Assembly (NCBI GenBank): GCA_026874595.1
Contig: CM049306.1
Location: 83,604,142 to 83,668,141, forward strand
Direction: 5' to 3'
DNA length: 64,000 nucleotides
DNA from: Sipunculus nudus
Taxonomy: Eukaryota > Annelida > Sipuncula > Golfingiida > Sipunculidae
Shown here: positions 10,591 through 21,881 of the stretch, piece by piece
How positions within the stretch are numbered: the stretch's first letter is position 1
How the letters are laid out: every line of letters starts with the position of its first letter
Notes under the pieces: model-generated
The model's database searches: none
The model's input: the letters and a program-made list of their open reading frames with translations, nothing else
Told to the model about the DNA's origin: nothing
Translations under genes and position numbers: made by a program

Positions 10591-13500
10591 CAAGTGACCC
10601 AGGGGTCATGACGCTCAGCTGACCAGGAAGACATTGACAAAAGTAATTTTATCATCTGAATGTCAAATTTGAATGAAATACTTTTTACAAACTTGACCTT
10701 TTGTATAAAATCATCTAATATTCATTGGGGTACTATGGAGCTCTGTAGCATGAAGGATATGGGTAACAGACACCTATTTTCAAGGTTTACAAGATGACTT
10801 TTCAGGGGTCTCCCAGCATGTCAAAAAATAAAATTCTAGGTCCAGTTATTATGATTTGTGCCCTGTTAACAGATGACCAAATGTTTATTCTGGGGGGTAT
10901 TTCAAAGCCGCATAGGATGAAGGATATGGGTAACAGAGATGTAATTTCAGGTGCACAAGGAGACTTTTCAGGGGCCTCCCAGCATATCAAGATAGGAGAT
11001 TCTAGGTCAAGTCATTATAATTTGTGCTCTGTTAACAGATGACCAAATCTTTACTCTGGGGAGTACTTCGGAGCCCCAGAACATGAAGGATATGGGTAAC
11101 AGAGACCTAATTTCAGGTTTCCAAGATGTTTCATGGACCTCCCTGCATGTTAAGAAAGAAGATTCTAGGTCAAGTCATTATGATTTGTGGCCTGTTAACA
11201 GATGACCAAATGTTTAAAGGTCTCAAAAATCAAGAAAAAAATTCTTAAAAAATCATAATACAGGTGGCACCACCAGTCTACAGAAACTGATGAAACAAGC
11301 CATTATCTATACAAATGTAGACAATCATGGTGATCAATGCATTAGTTATTGTATCAATTTTTGCATTATTCTGGGAGGAACTTCCGAGCCTCATAGCTGA
11401 AAGGATATCAGTTACAGAGACCTTGTATCAGGTTTCCATATAGACTTTTTATGACCGTCCTTGCATGTCACGACAGAAGATTCTAGGTCCAGTTGATATG
11501 ATTTGTGCCCTGTTAACAGATGACCAAATCTTAAAAGGTTTCAAAAATAGAGAAAAAAAACTTTAAAAAATCGAAAAAATACAGGTGGCGCCACCAGAAT
11601 GCAGAAACTGATGAAACATTTCATGATCAATATCCATGCAAAGAATCATGGTGATCAATATAATAATTGTTCAGATACTTGAGCTTTTGTATCAAATTTT
11701 CCATTATTCGCCGGGGTACTTCAGAGCCCCAAAGCTCAGAGGTTATGGGTAACAGAGACCTAATTTCAAGTTTTTAAGGAGACTTTTCATGGGCCTCTCA
11801 GCATGTCAAGAGAGAAGATTCTAGGTCCAGTTGTTACGATTTGTGCCATGTTAACAGATGACCGCATCTTATGAGGTCTCAAAAATAGAGAAAAAAATTC
11901 GTAAAAATAAAAAAAAATACAGGTGGCGCCACCATACTGCAGAAACTGATGACACATTCCATGATCAATATCCATGCAAAGAATCATGGTGATCACTGCA
12001 ATAGTTGTTTAGATACTTGAGCTTTTGTATCAAATTTTCCATTATTCTGGGGGGTACTTCGGAGCCCCATAGCTCAAAGGTTATGGGTTACAGAGACCTA
12101 GTTTCAGGTTTCCAAAGAGACTTTTTATGGGCCTCCCTGCATGTCAAGAGAGAAGATTCTAGGTGTAGTCGTTACGATTTGTGCCCTGTTAACAGATGGC
12201 CACATCTTCTTGAAAAAAGAGAAAAAAAATTCGTAAAAATTTGAAAAAAATAGAGGTGGCGCACCCTCTCTGCAGAACCTGATGGAACAGCTCATGATCA
12301 ATATGTATGCCAAAAATCATGACCATCAGTGTTGTAGTTATTGAGATACTGCACTTTTTGTATAAAATTTTCCATTATTCTGGGGGGGTACTTTGGGGTC
12401 CCATAGCTAGAAGGATATGGGTAACAGAGACCTAATTTCTGGTTTTCCATGGAGACTTTTCATAGGTCTCTCAGTGTATTGAGAATGAAGATTCTAGGTC
12501 CAATCGTTACAATTTGTGCCATGTTAACAGATGACCGCATCTTATGAGGTCTCAAAAATAGAGAAAAAAATTCGTAAAAATAAAAAAAAATACAGGTGGC
12601 GCCACCATACTGCAGAAACTGATGACACATTCCATGATCAATATCCATGCAAAAAAAAAATCAAACAATATAGGTGGCGCCACCAGTCTACAAGAACTGA
12701 TGGAACATCTCACGATCAATATGTATGCCAAAAATCATGACCATCAGTCAAGTAGTTAATGAGATATTGAAGTTTTTGTATGAAATTTTTTTACTTTTCT
12801 GGGGGGTAGTTTGGGGCCCCATAGCTGGAAGGATATGGGTAACAGAGACCTAATTTCTGGTTTCCATGGAGACTTTTCATAGGTCTCAGTGTGTCAAGAA
12901 TGAAGATTCTAAGTCCAGTCGTTACGATTTGTGCCTTGTTAACAGATGTTCACATTTTTAAAAGTCTCAAAAATAGAGAAAAAAATTCGTAAAAAATCGA
13001 AAAAATACAGGTGGCGCCACCAGTCTTCAGTAACTGATGGAACCTCTCATGATCAATATGTATGCCAAAAATCATGACCATCAGTCAAGTAGTTAATGAG
13101 ATATTGAAGTTTTTGTATGAAATTTTGGACTTTTCTGGGGGGTACTTTGGGGCCCCATAGCTCAAAGGATATGGGTAACAGAGACCTAATTTCTGGTTTC
13201 CATGGAGACTTTTTATAGGTCTCTCAGTGTGTCGAGAATGGAGATTCTAAGTCCAGTCGTTACGATTTGTGCCTTGTTAACAGATGTTTACATTTTTAAA
13301 GGTCTCAAAAATAGAGAAAAAAATTCGTAAAAAATCGAAAAATACAGGTGGCGCCACCAGTCTTCAGGAACTGATGGAACCTCTCATGATCAATATGTAT
13401 GCCAAAAATCATGACCATCAGTCAAGTAGTTAATGAGATATTGAAGTTTTTGTATGAAATTTTGGACTTTTCTGGGGGGTACTTTGGGGCCCCATAGCTC

Positions 13501-14048
13501 AAAGGATATGGGTAACAGAGACCTAATTTCTGGTTTCCATGGAGACTTTTTATAGGTCTCTCAGTGTGTCGAGAATGGAGATTCTAAGTCCAGTCGTTAC
13601 GATTTGTGCCTTGTTAACAGATGTTTACATTTTTAAAGGTCTCAAAAATAGAGAAAAAAATTCGTAAAAAATCGAAAAATACAGGTGGCGCCACAAGTCT
13701 TCAGGAACTGATCGAACCTCTCATGATCAATATGTATGCCAAAAATCATGACCATCAGTCAAGTAGTTAATGAGATATTGAAGTTTTTGTATGAAATTTT
13801 GGACTTTTCTGGGGGGTACTTCGGAGCCCCATAGCTCAGAGGTTATGGGTAACAGAGACCTAATTTCAGGTTTCCAAGGAGATTTTTCATGGTACTCCCT
13901 GGATGTTAAGTTAGAAGATTCCAGGTCCAGTGGTTACGATTTGTGCCTGGTTAACGGACAGACAGACAGACAGACAGACGGACAGACAGACGGACGACGG
14001 ACAAAGAGTGATCGCTATAGCTCAGATGACTTTCAGTCAGCTGAGCTA
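10591..14048 (+). mobile_element. Family A element copy 2, long tandem core, nested in D
   Basis: The 5' end is CAAGTGACCCAGGGGTCATG then ACGCTCAGCTGACC. The 3' end is a GACA/GACG microsatellite (13956-14001) followed by the terminal hairpin at 14018-14048, with left arm TAGCTCAGATGACT, loop TTC and right arm AGTCAGCTGAGCTA (13 of 14 pairs). Between them lie about eleven full or partial monomers of ~335-340 bp. Short-period copies near 10800-11200 are partial monomers lacking the palindrome half. No coding capacity. All small open frames here, on both strands, are translations of the repeat. Confidence 0.85.
10700..13960 (+). repeat. Family A satellite-like array, ~335-340-bp monomer
   Basis: Each full monomer runs in order: TTATTCTGGGGGGTACTT, ATGGGTAACAGAGACCTAAT, GATTCTAGGTCCAG, GTTACGATTTGTGCC, GTTAACAGATGACC, an A-rich stretch, ACAGGTGGCGCCACCAG, a CATGAT...ATCATG stem-loop, and GAGCTTTTGTATCAAATTTT. 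Neighbouring units around 13120-13800 are almost identical at a 339-bp spacing, while the units before 11300 are shortened and more diverged. The gradient suggests that homogenisation is most recent toward the right end. Confidence 0.9.
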
Positions 14049-14240
14049 AAAATGTCCATACATGTGCATTTTTCATAAAAATTTCTGTCTTTCATGAAAT
14101 TTTCTATGTTCAGGATCTGTCGTATGGTCAAAAATATGTCAACTCGGACGAAACGCGAACTCGATCTGTAAGTGGTCATTATGCGCCCACAGACCAAGCA
14201 TTAAGCCAGTATCTGTAAGCATTGCACTGCGAAACTGGAA
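14049..14240 (+). mobile_element. Family D element, right part after A2
   Basis: Resumes the D core with ATGTCCATACATGTGCA, a TTTCATGAAATTTTCT block, GGTCAAAAATATGTCAAC and ACTCGATCTGTAAG, the same order as at 19225-19400. The D terminal hairpin is not present here. D gives way to family C core sequence near 14240, so this copy is truncated on the right. Confidence 0.68.
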
Positions 14241-14244
14241 TGTT

Positions 14245-14800
14245 CAAGTTAGCAAAAGCTGATAATCAGTTATAAATTTAAATTGGAGAGGTATGTACCA
14301 TATTTCATAACAATCCACCAAATGCTTCCTGAGAAATAAGCTCCGAAGTTTTTTTCTATACTAAGCTCTGTGACCTTGAAAAGGAGTTCAAGATCACCCA
14401 TCTTTGAACTTGACCAAGATTTTGTAAATATATCATGCAATAGCACTGAAGAAATGAAGTTCCTGTGGAAAGTCCCTTTAGAGATATCCTGCACAACAGG
14501 CCAAAATTGAAAAATCCGATAAAAATTCATTAAAAATCAGAAATTGTAGGTGGTACCACCAAAATTGTGCAGCATGCACAGACCATCATTCCAAATGATC
14601 ATAGTAAGATTTGTGAAAATCCACACAATGGTTCCTGAGATATAAGCTTCTGAGTGTTTTTGTATAATCAGCTCTAAAACAAAGAAAAATAGGTCAGGGT
14701 CACCCATCTTTGCACTTGACCAAGATTTTGTTGATATACATCTTCACTGATGAAATAAAATTCCATCCCGCTCACAAGGCCAAAATTGAAAAATCTGATA
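14245..14800 (+). mobile_element. Family C core fragment without termini
   Basis: Starts at TTGGAGAGGTATGTACCAT and carries nearly two C monomers, including GTGACCTTGAAAAG, AGGTCAGGGTCACCCATC, CTTGACCAAGATTTTG and a palindrome variant GGTGGTACCACC at about 14550. It lacks the C 5' arm and 3' hairpin. It stops at AAAATCTGATA, where the composite E element begins. Confidence 0.75.
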
Positions 14801-17418
14801 ACAAGGCCTACAGGCCTAATGCGAACCTGTGCAAAGTTTGGGAGTGTGGATGGAGGTTTATTTTTAAAATCTAATATTGATCCTTTAAAGTCCTGCATAT
14901 CTACCTTAGTCATTATGATTTCAGCAAAATGGACATTTCAGACCTAGAATATGGGTAGTCGACAAGCGACTTGTGTATCCGCAGAAATCAGAGTGGGACA
15001 GGTGAAGTGAGGCATGGATTAAGTGGCAAGGGGAATAGAGTGAGGTGTGTTGTATATTAGCATGGTTGTCTGCAGCTTAAACTTGAATGTAGGTGGCGCC
15101 ACCTGTCATAAAATCGAGAGAGCTGTCCAGGATGTATAAACCTGCAAAATTTCAGGTGGATAAGTCAAACCACTGCTGAGATATGAGTGATATTATCCCA
15201 AGGCAGATGATCAGATGGACGCTGTGCATAAATGGTTGCAGGTGGCGCCACCAGTTTTGCCTATGATGAAGAGCTATGTGAGATCTATTCATGCAAAATT
15301 TTGGCCCAATCGGCCAAACGGTTCCCAAGATATGAGCTTGGATGTCTGCAGAGTAAACCTGAATGTAGGTGGTGCCACCTGTCGTAAATGGAGAAAGCTG
15401 TCCAGGATGTATAAACCTGCAAAATTTCAGGTGGATAAGTCAAAACACTGCTGGGATATGAGTGATTTTATCCCAAGGTAGATGAACAGATGGATGCTGT
15501 GCATAAATGTTTGCAGGTATCGCTACCAGTTTTGCCTATGATGAAGAGCTATGTGAGATCCAACACATGCAAAATTTTGGCCCAATCGGTCAAACAGTTC
15601 CGAGATATGAGCTTGGATGTCTGCAGAGGAAATGTGAATGTAGGTGGCGCCACCTGTCATAAAATCGAGAAACCTGTCCAGGATGTATAAACCTGCAAAA
15701 TTTCAGGTGGAAGAGTCAAACCACTGCTGAGATATGAGTGATATTGTCCCTAAGCTGATGAACAGATGGAAGCTGTACAAAAATGGTTGCATGTGGCACC
15801 ACCAGTTTTGCCTATGATGAAGAGCTAAGTGAGATCTATACACATGCAAAATTTTGGCCCAATTGGTCAAATGGTTCCCGAGATATGAGCTTTGATGTCT
15901 GTAGAGTAAACGTGAATGTAGGTGGCGCCACCTGTCATAAATGGAGAAAGCTGTCCAGGATGTATAAACCTGCAAAATTTCAGGTAGATAAGTCAAACCA
16001 CTGCTGAGATATGAGTGATTTTATCCCATGGCAGATGAACAGATGGACGCTGTGCATAAGTGGTTGCAGGTGGCGCCACCAGTTTTGCCTATGATGAAGA
16101 GCTATGTGAGATCTATTCATGCAAAATTTTGGCCCAATCGGCCAAACGGTTGACGAGATATGAGCTTGGATGTCTGCAGAGTAAACCTGAATGTAGGTGG
16201 CGCCACCTGTCATAAAATTGAGAAACCTGTCCAGGATGTATTAACCTGCAAAATTTCAGGTGGGTGAGTCAAACCACTGCTGAGATATGAGTGATACAAT
16301 CCCATGGCAGATGAACAGATGGACGCTGTGCAAAAATTTTAAGCCTGATTGGTCAAACGGTTCCCGAGATATGCAGGTTTATATGCTGAAACAGACACAC
16401 AAATGGACGCTGGGCAGCAAGGAAAGGTCAAAGGTCAACAAAAAATGAGGGTGCAGCAGTTCACATGTGACCTGATAATAAACCCGATTTGCTTAAAATG
16501 CAAACTAAGTTTTTTCAAACAGTTGAAAGATATAGTTCCAATAACCTAGGAATTCTGCATCTAAACATTGTGTCCAGAAGTCTAGACACATTGTCTAGAC
16601 CCCCCCCCCCCCCCCCGAGGCCAGGTCAGTTGCCATGGTGATGTCAGGACCCCACCTGTTTGTACTGAGTGACCTCTTGACTTGGCTGCTGAAACTCAGC
16701 ATATTGTCAAATATGTTTTCAAATACAGAAAGCCTTTTTCAATTGGCTACAATGCTTTTTTAAAACTGTATTTACCCAATCTATTCTTATAAAACTGGCA
16801 GAACCCTACCATAGAATAATTCTTGTAAAGTTTAAACCAACCGCTTAACAGTTTCATCATAAATCAGTGTATAAGCTAGAAGAGTTTAAAATTACATTTT
16901 CCCTTTGAAATAAACACATCAATGTAGGTGGCGCCACCAATACCTCAAAATCAGATATGACATATGTGACAAACGTTGGTATAAAATTTGGTGATTATAG
17001 CTCTAGCCATTTCTGAGATTTTAATTTTAGTGTGCTTTTTTGGACAGATGACTAAGTTCAACCTCCTGTAACTCGGCCGAAAATCACCGAACTGGAACCA
17101 TTTAAACATACTTGAAAGAGATTGTTCCAGGGATCATTTCTGTGAAATATTGGACAATCTGGCTGGACAGTTTAAGAGAAAAAGTTTCTTTAAGGTTTTT
17201 AAGCTTTTTCTCTATGAAATCTAAATTAATGCAGAAAACCAATAATAAGCTCCAGGGCGCCAAGTTTCACATGTGACTAATTCTTACATGTAATTTGGAG
17301 CTGCTAGCTCCGAGGGTTTCCGACTTACAGCCATGGACGGCGGAAAGCCATCCCTGGACGGCGGAGGGCGGACGGCTGACATACGATGCTGCGCCATCGC
17401 ATAAGTTCACAGGTTTGC
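14801..17418 (+). mobile_element. Composite E/B element copy 1 (2.6 kb)
   Basis: The left end is ACAAGGCCTACAGGCCTAAT then GCGAACCTGTGC. The right end is CATCGCATAAGTTCACAGG, the imperfect reverse complement of the left end. About 150 bp in, it contains the complete 5' signature of family B (GGGTAGTCGACAAGCGAC, GTGTATCCGC, AGAGTGGGAC), followed by a B satellite array. It then has a separate tail with a poly-C tract (17 C, 16600-16616), a GGTGGCGCCACC box at 16927, a block related to family D (GACTAAGTTCAACCTCC) and GGACGGCGGA repeats before the right end. A second copy with the same order lies at 27212-29920. No coding capacity. Confidence 0.75.
15060..16370 (+). repeat. Family B satellite-like array, ~275-bp dimeric unit
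   Basis: Nearly five units at ~275-bp spacing (ATGAGTGATTTTATCCC recurs near 15185, 15460, 15735, 16010 and 16285). Each unit contains two palindromes, one in TTGCAGGTGGCGCCACCAG and one in ATGTAGGTGGCGCCACCTG. The two halves of the unit align with each other: each runs from the palindrome through AGCT, a TATACACATGCAAAATTT-like block, a GTCAAAC block and a GAGATATGAG block. The unit is therefore an ancient dimer of a ~137-bp monomer. Confidence 0.88.
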
Positions 17419-17427
17419 TAAAAATTG

Positions 17428-17985
17428 ATTAACAAGGCCTAATGCGAACCTGTGCATTGGGAAATACACCAGGTATAATGCTTCAATGCTGGACCATTAC
17501 TTTTCATGTATATGAACAATGCAAGTACTAAACATTTTGAAAAAGAAACAATTACACAAACATCACTGCTGAAATTCTGGCATGGGTGCACACAACACAA
17601 AAACGATTGTAGCTGGCACCAACAGTCTTGTATACTTCGAAGCTATCAGAGATATACACATATGCCAATTTTCAGACTGATATATCAAACCTCTCCTGAG
17701 AAATAAGCAGGGACACACATTGTGCAAAAATTATTGTAGGTGGCACCACCAGTCTTGTATATGACAAAGCTATTCAATATGTATAAATATGCCCAATTTC
17801 AGGCTGATATATCAAATTCCTCCGTAGAAATAAACAGGCACATACACTGTGCAAAAGTCAATGTACGTGGCACCACCTGTCTTGTAAATGAGAATACCAT
17901 CAAAGACGCATAGACAGGTCAAAATATCAGTCCAATACATCAAACTTCCCAAGAGTTTAATGCACTTGGCTGACAAGGCCTAGGT
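17428..17985 (+). mobile_element. Family E-like 5' end with monomeric ~137-bp repeats
   Basis: Begins ACAAGGCCTAATGCGAACCT, matching the E left end. It then carries about three ~137-bp monomers, each with TAGGTGGCACCACC or a close variant, a TATACACATATGCC-like block, an ATATATCAAA block and a GAGAAATAA block. These correspond to half of a family B dimer. The right end is unclear: the array decays near 17985 and no terminal hairpin is seen. Confidence 0.65.
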
Positions 17986-17989
17986 GAGT

Positions 17990-18420
17990 AAGGCAGTTGC
18001 CCAGAGTGACCTGTGACAATTTGCTGTCTCAAGCTACTGTACTGAGTGAACTCTTGACCTGCACCTGGCTAGACTGAGTGAACTTTTGACCTGTACCTGG
18101 CTTCACTGAGTGAACTCTTGACCTGTTGCATAATCTGACACAGTTGGCAGTCTGCCAAAGCTAAAAATAGATTCAGGCTGAACTTTGGTGCCAAATATGA
18201 TGCAGTGAGCAGTCTGCCAAAGCTATAAATAGAATGCAGCTATTGCACTGAGTGAACTCTTGACCTATACCTGGCTGCACTTCTTCCAATCCTGGCACTG
18301 TGCTAAAACTATTTATAGAGCTGACATCATCTTGGCTTATGGCCAACATCAAGGCACTGGCAATCTGCCAATGGTAAACCAAGTGCTGCCATCTGAACAC
18401 AAAAGTGGTCCCTACTTGAA
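17990..18420 (+). repeat. Degenerate short repeats (two interleaved motifs)
   Basis: The motif ACTGAGTGAACTCTTGACCT, usually followed by a CTGGCT block, recurs four times (18041, 18075, 18107 and 18248, approximately). GCAGTCTGCCAAAGCTA recurs at about 18150 and 18208 with a weaker form near 18360. A relative of the first motif (TGAGTGACCTCTTGAC) lies in both composite E/B copies at about 16666 and 29190, so this block is probably a decayed relative of that tail. Confidence 0.7.
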
Positions 18421-18429
18421 ATAACTTTG

Positions 18430-18835
18430 AAATTTATTTTCCCAATACAAAATGCTTTTCAGCTGACTTTTTATAAAAAAAGAAATCAGGAATATATGTT
18501 AATTATTACAGATGCATACTGAATGCAAATTAAAAATACAGATATATCTCATTGATGGCAAATTCTTGAATTAAGTTGAGTAGGGATACCAATAATTTAT
18601 AATCCACGCACAGTTGTCTTTATATAGCCACAGAGAGCATAATATCCATAATTGTAACATTGCCTGGTATGATGAATAACTTAAATAATATATCTAAATT
18701 TTTTAAAAGCTTTTAAAAAACTTTCTTGTCAATATTAACCAAAGATAACCTGAAATCTAAATGTCTAGTGGCATGATGTAATAGATGCTGATAAACTGGT
18801 GCCAGGCTAGATGTAACAGCATCACACAGCTAACA
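18430..18835. other. AT-rich non-coding DNA
   Basis: No gene or repeat recognised. It separates the degenerate short repeats from the family D copy that follows. Confidence 0.5.
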
Positions 18836-18839
18836 TATA

Positions 18840-19487
18840 TGGTAAAATGACTCAATTCAATCTACATAATTCAGCCAAAAATCATTCATGTGGAACCATT
18901 AATGACAATTATTATAAGAATTATTGTAGGAATCATTCTTGTAAAATATTTAACTAACTGGCTTCAGTGGCATCAGTCAAAAAAAGTTTCGCAGGTTTAA
19001 AACTCATATAGGACGATACAGCAAACTGGCTGAGTTCAGCTTCCCGTAACTCAGCCAAAAAGCACTGAACCAAAAACATTTGAACAAACTTGAATTTTCA
19101 ACATCTGAGGATAATTTATGTGTGAGATTTAAGAATATTGGCAAACTCGATCTGTAACTCTTCATTATCTGCCCACACACCAAAAATCAGGCCAATATCT
19201 GCAGGCATTGGGAAAAAAAAGTCTGTACATGTGTATATGTCATGAAAATTTCTATTTTTCATGAAATTTTCTAAGTTTAGGAGCTGTAAAACGGTCAAAA
19301 GTAGGTCAACTGGGACGAAACACGAACTCGATCTGTAACTGGTCACTATCTGCCCACACCCACCAAAAATCAGGCCAATATCTGCAGGCATTGTGAAAAA
19401 AACTCCGTACAAATGTTTGATTTCGGAATGACGGAATGACAGACATGGATAAAACTATATGCCCCGCCAACTTTGTGGCGGGGGCAT
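18840..19487 (+). mobile_element. Family D element with terminal hairpin
   Basis: The core has two units of about 181 bp (ACTCGATCTGTAAC at about 19144 and 19325), each with GCCAATATCTGCAGGCATTG. These are preceded by a diverged pair of AACTCAGCCAAAAA blocks that also occur in the composite E/B tails. Near the right end is GACGGAATGACAGACATGG, then the terminal hairpin at 19458-19487: TATGCCCCGCCA, loop ACTTTG, TGGCGGGGGCATA (one bulged G). The matching 5' arm ATGCCCCCGC is visible in the other D copy at about 10412. The left end of this copy is not clearly defined. Confidence 0.72.
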
Positions 19488-20215
19488 AAATAAAAAAGGT
19501 AAATAAATGTATTTTATAAACTATAATTCACTAGGTTTGAATTAGACTTTAAGAAAAAAAAATTCTTAAAACATGACCTGATAAAGTTCAAAGACTATTC
19601 AGTGTCTGAAGTAAAGTCTCCAGCATGTGCATTATTATTAACATAATTTCTTACTCCTTCTAAAAAAGTATATGCATCCTGAATTAAAATGATCAGTTTT
19701 TTCACTGGGCAGACTGTTTCCCTAACAATGTCATGGTGACCTTCAGATCTCTGGAGCACATATACAGTGTGTATCATCTTGTATAGTTGTTGCTTCTGTG
19801 GTTTCTATAATATAACATTACTAAAGTTGATAACTGACTTTGTCAGCAAGTTTAAATGACATAATTATCTAATTTTACTTGAAAAGTGGATCTAAATTAA
19901 GCCAATTGTACTAAATTAAGCCAAGTGAGATAAATCTCTGATCCTGGTGTTCTATCAATATATAGCATAACTACTCAAGTCAAGGCCATGCAGGGAGGCA
20001 GATGGCTTGGCTACCATATATCGAAAGAAAATCACATTCAGCATGACTGATTAAGAGCTAGTGCAAACAAGACATGAAAAAAGGTGTCTGCTTTGTTTGA
20101 ATTCCATAAAATACTGGCTCGTTTGTAAGATACAGCAGCTGTTCCAAAGACAGAAAGGTATACTGATTTTCAAAATTGCCATTTATGACTGGTAAAGCTA
20201 TATGGTAAGCTAAGG

Positions 20216-20216
<1 letters not shown>

Positions 20217-20258
<42 letters not shown>
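20217..20258. repeat. (TA)n microsatellite, 21 repeats
   Basis: Pure alternating TA over 42 bp. Confidence 0.97.
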
Positions 20259-20261
<3 letters not shown>

Positions 20262-20685
20262 CAAACACAGTACCAGTGTGAACACAGCACAAGACCGAAA
20301 AGTCAGCCAGGATATTGTATCGGTGAGGTTTAAAGGTCAACAAACATGTTCCAGTAAACAACAGGGGGGATCACCTTACTTAAATTCTACTTAGCCTTCT
20401 CAGGTAGCAGGCATTATATGTGGGACCCTTCACATTTCAAGTGGGGTATAATCCCACCCTGAACAAATAGATTACATGACACCCCAGCATACAGGGTCAC
20501 TGGCAGCTAACAACATTACTGTAATGTGATTTTAATGATAGAGAACATAAGATCCCATGACATAGTGACTGAACATGTATGACAGATCTGTCAAAAGATA
20601 TGGACTCCACCAATCCTAGTGGCCTTAAAGCTCAGGCTAATACTAACTGCAGCAGGAAAGATGTCTTTAAAATGTCAGTCTAAAC

Positions 20686-20820
<135 letters not shown>

Positions 20821-21356
20821 GGAAAGAAATTAAGAAGACACTTTGTACAAATTTTTTCACAGAATTTGGAACAGTTTTGCTCTGGGCTCAAATAATTGAA
20901 TTTTCTTCCATTGTTGTCACATCTCTCCCTATATTCCTTATTCTTTCTTAACTAGAGTGTTAAAATTATTTAAATAATTATTATTTTTCTTGGGAAATGA
21001 AAGATATTTAGCCTTATTTAAATGAGTTTTAGCCAAATATATCACTCATATTTTTGTCTCATGGGTGAATTCTCTCAAATTATTTGGTGATCCCAAATCT
21101 TGTCATATGCATCCATGACCCATCTATGAACAACTGACTAGTTTCATCAAACCACTTCATTCTGGAGTGACAGATTCTCCTATCTGATTAAATGTTTGAT
21201 TTACTGTTTACTTTGATTTTCTGCTTCAAAGTATAAAACTGAACAAGCTTTTTCTGAACTGTTGCAATATGATAAAATTATAAGGACACTGAAACATCTG
21301 TTACAGACATACCCACTATTAGCATGAACTGATGCTCCCCGATCAGTGTCCTTAAG

Positions 21357-21425
21357 GCGAAAAAAAAGGTGTGGTTCTCAGGCACTTGACGTGGGCGGTG
21401 CCTGAGAACCATACATTTTTTTTGC
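21357..21425. repeat. Fold-back inverted repeat, ~29-bp arms
   Basis: The left arm, from GGCGAAAAAAAAGG to GGTTCTCAGGCAC, pairs with the right arm, from GTGCCTGAGAACC to the T8-GCC end at 21425. The inner 13 bp are perfect, the outer part has a few mismatches, and the loop is 12 nt. It would form a strong cruciform or RNA hairpin. It could be a relic of a fold-back transposon. No flanking duplication was identified. Confidence 0.85.
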
Positions 21426-21607
21426 CAAACCGCTCAGACTTTAGGCAGTGGACCATGTTTGGACTGGATTACTTCCCAATCCTAAGATCCCTGTTGCCAT
21501 TTACTTGCCTAATACTCGGCCCCTATATGTATACACATTTATATGTTAGCACAATGGTACATATATAGATATGTATCTTTCACGTTATTTACATATAAAG
21601 ATATACT

Positions 21608-21762
21608 GTTACGAAGACAAATTGCTTACGAAGGAAAATACTGGGCTGATCCTGGATTTGAACCCATGTTGGTGGAGCCTATGTCCTGCGTTCCAACTGC
21701 TTGGCCAGAAAAGCAAGCTTCTCTAGCAAGACAGTTTGGTCTGCTTTATGTCACCCCGTAAC
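21608..21762 (-). mobile_element. tRNA-like SINE/MITE copy 1
   Basis: On the minus strand there is a tRNA-type B box (GGTTCAAATCC) and an upstream A-box-like stretch (GGCCAAGCAGTTGG), at tRNA-like spacing. The ~155-bp unit is bounded by GTTACGAAGAC on the left and TCACCCCGTAAC on the right, so it has short GTTACG/CGTAAC inverted ends. It repeats in direct orientation 120 bp further on. This suggests a tRNA-derived element rather than a functional tRNA: the acceptor stem does not pair and there is no clean cloverleaf. Confidence 0.6.
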
Positions 21763-21881
21763 ACACCCCCTCTTAAGAGCATTCTGCTATCAGAACAAGA
21801 CTAATTATCCCAGGAGACACACTTTGGTGAGCTTATTCCCTGGGCCACAAAGTTTACTGTCATGTTGGACGAGCCCCTATT

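Noticed and set aside
10620-13760. Hammerhead ribozyme suggested by the conserved CTGATGA in family A monomers
   Set aside because: The stem that follows is not directly next to CTGATGA, and no GAAA and cleavage-site elements lie in the required places.
8399-14048. Classical cut-and-paste TIR transposons for families A-D
   Set aside because: The right end is a hairpin rather than a single inverted arm, no target-site duplication was found, and the cores are satellite arrays. A rolling-circle Helentron-like plan fits better, though it is not proven.
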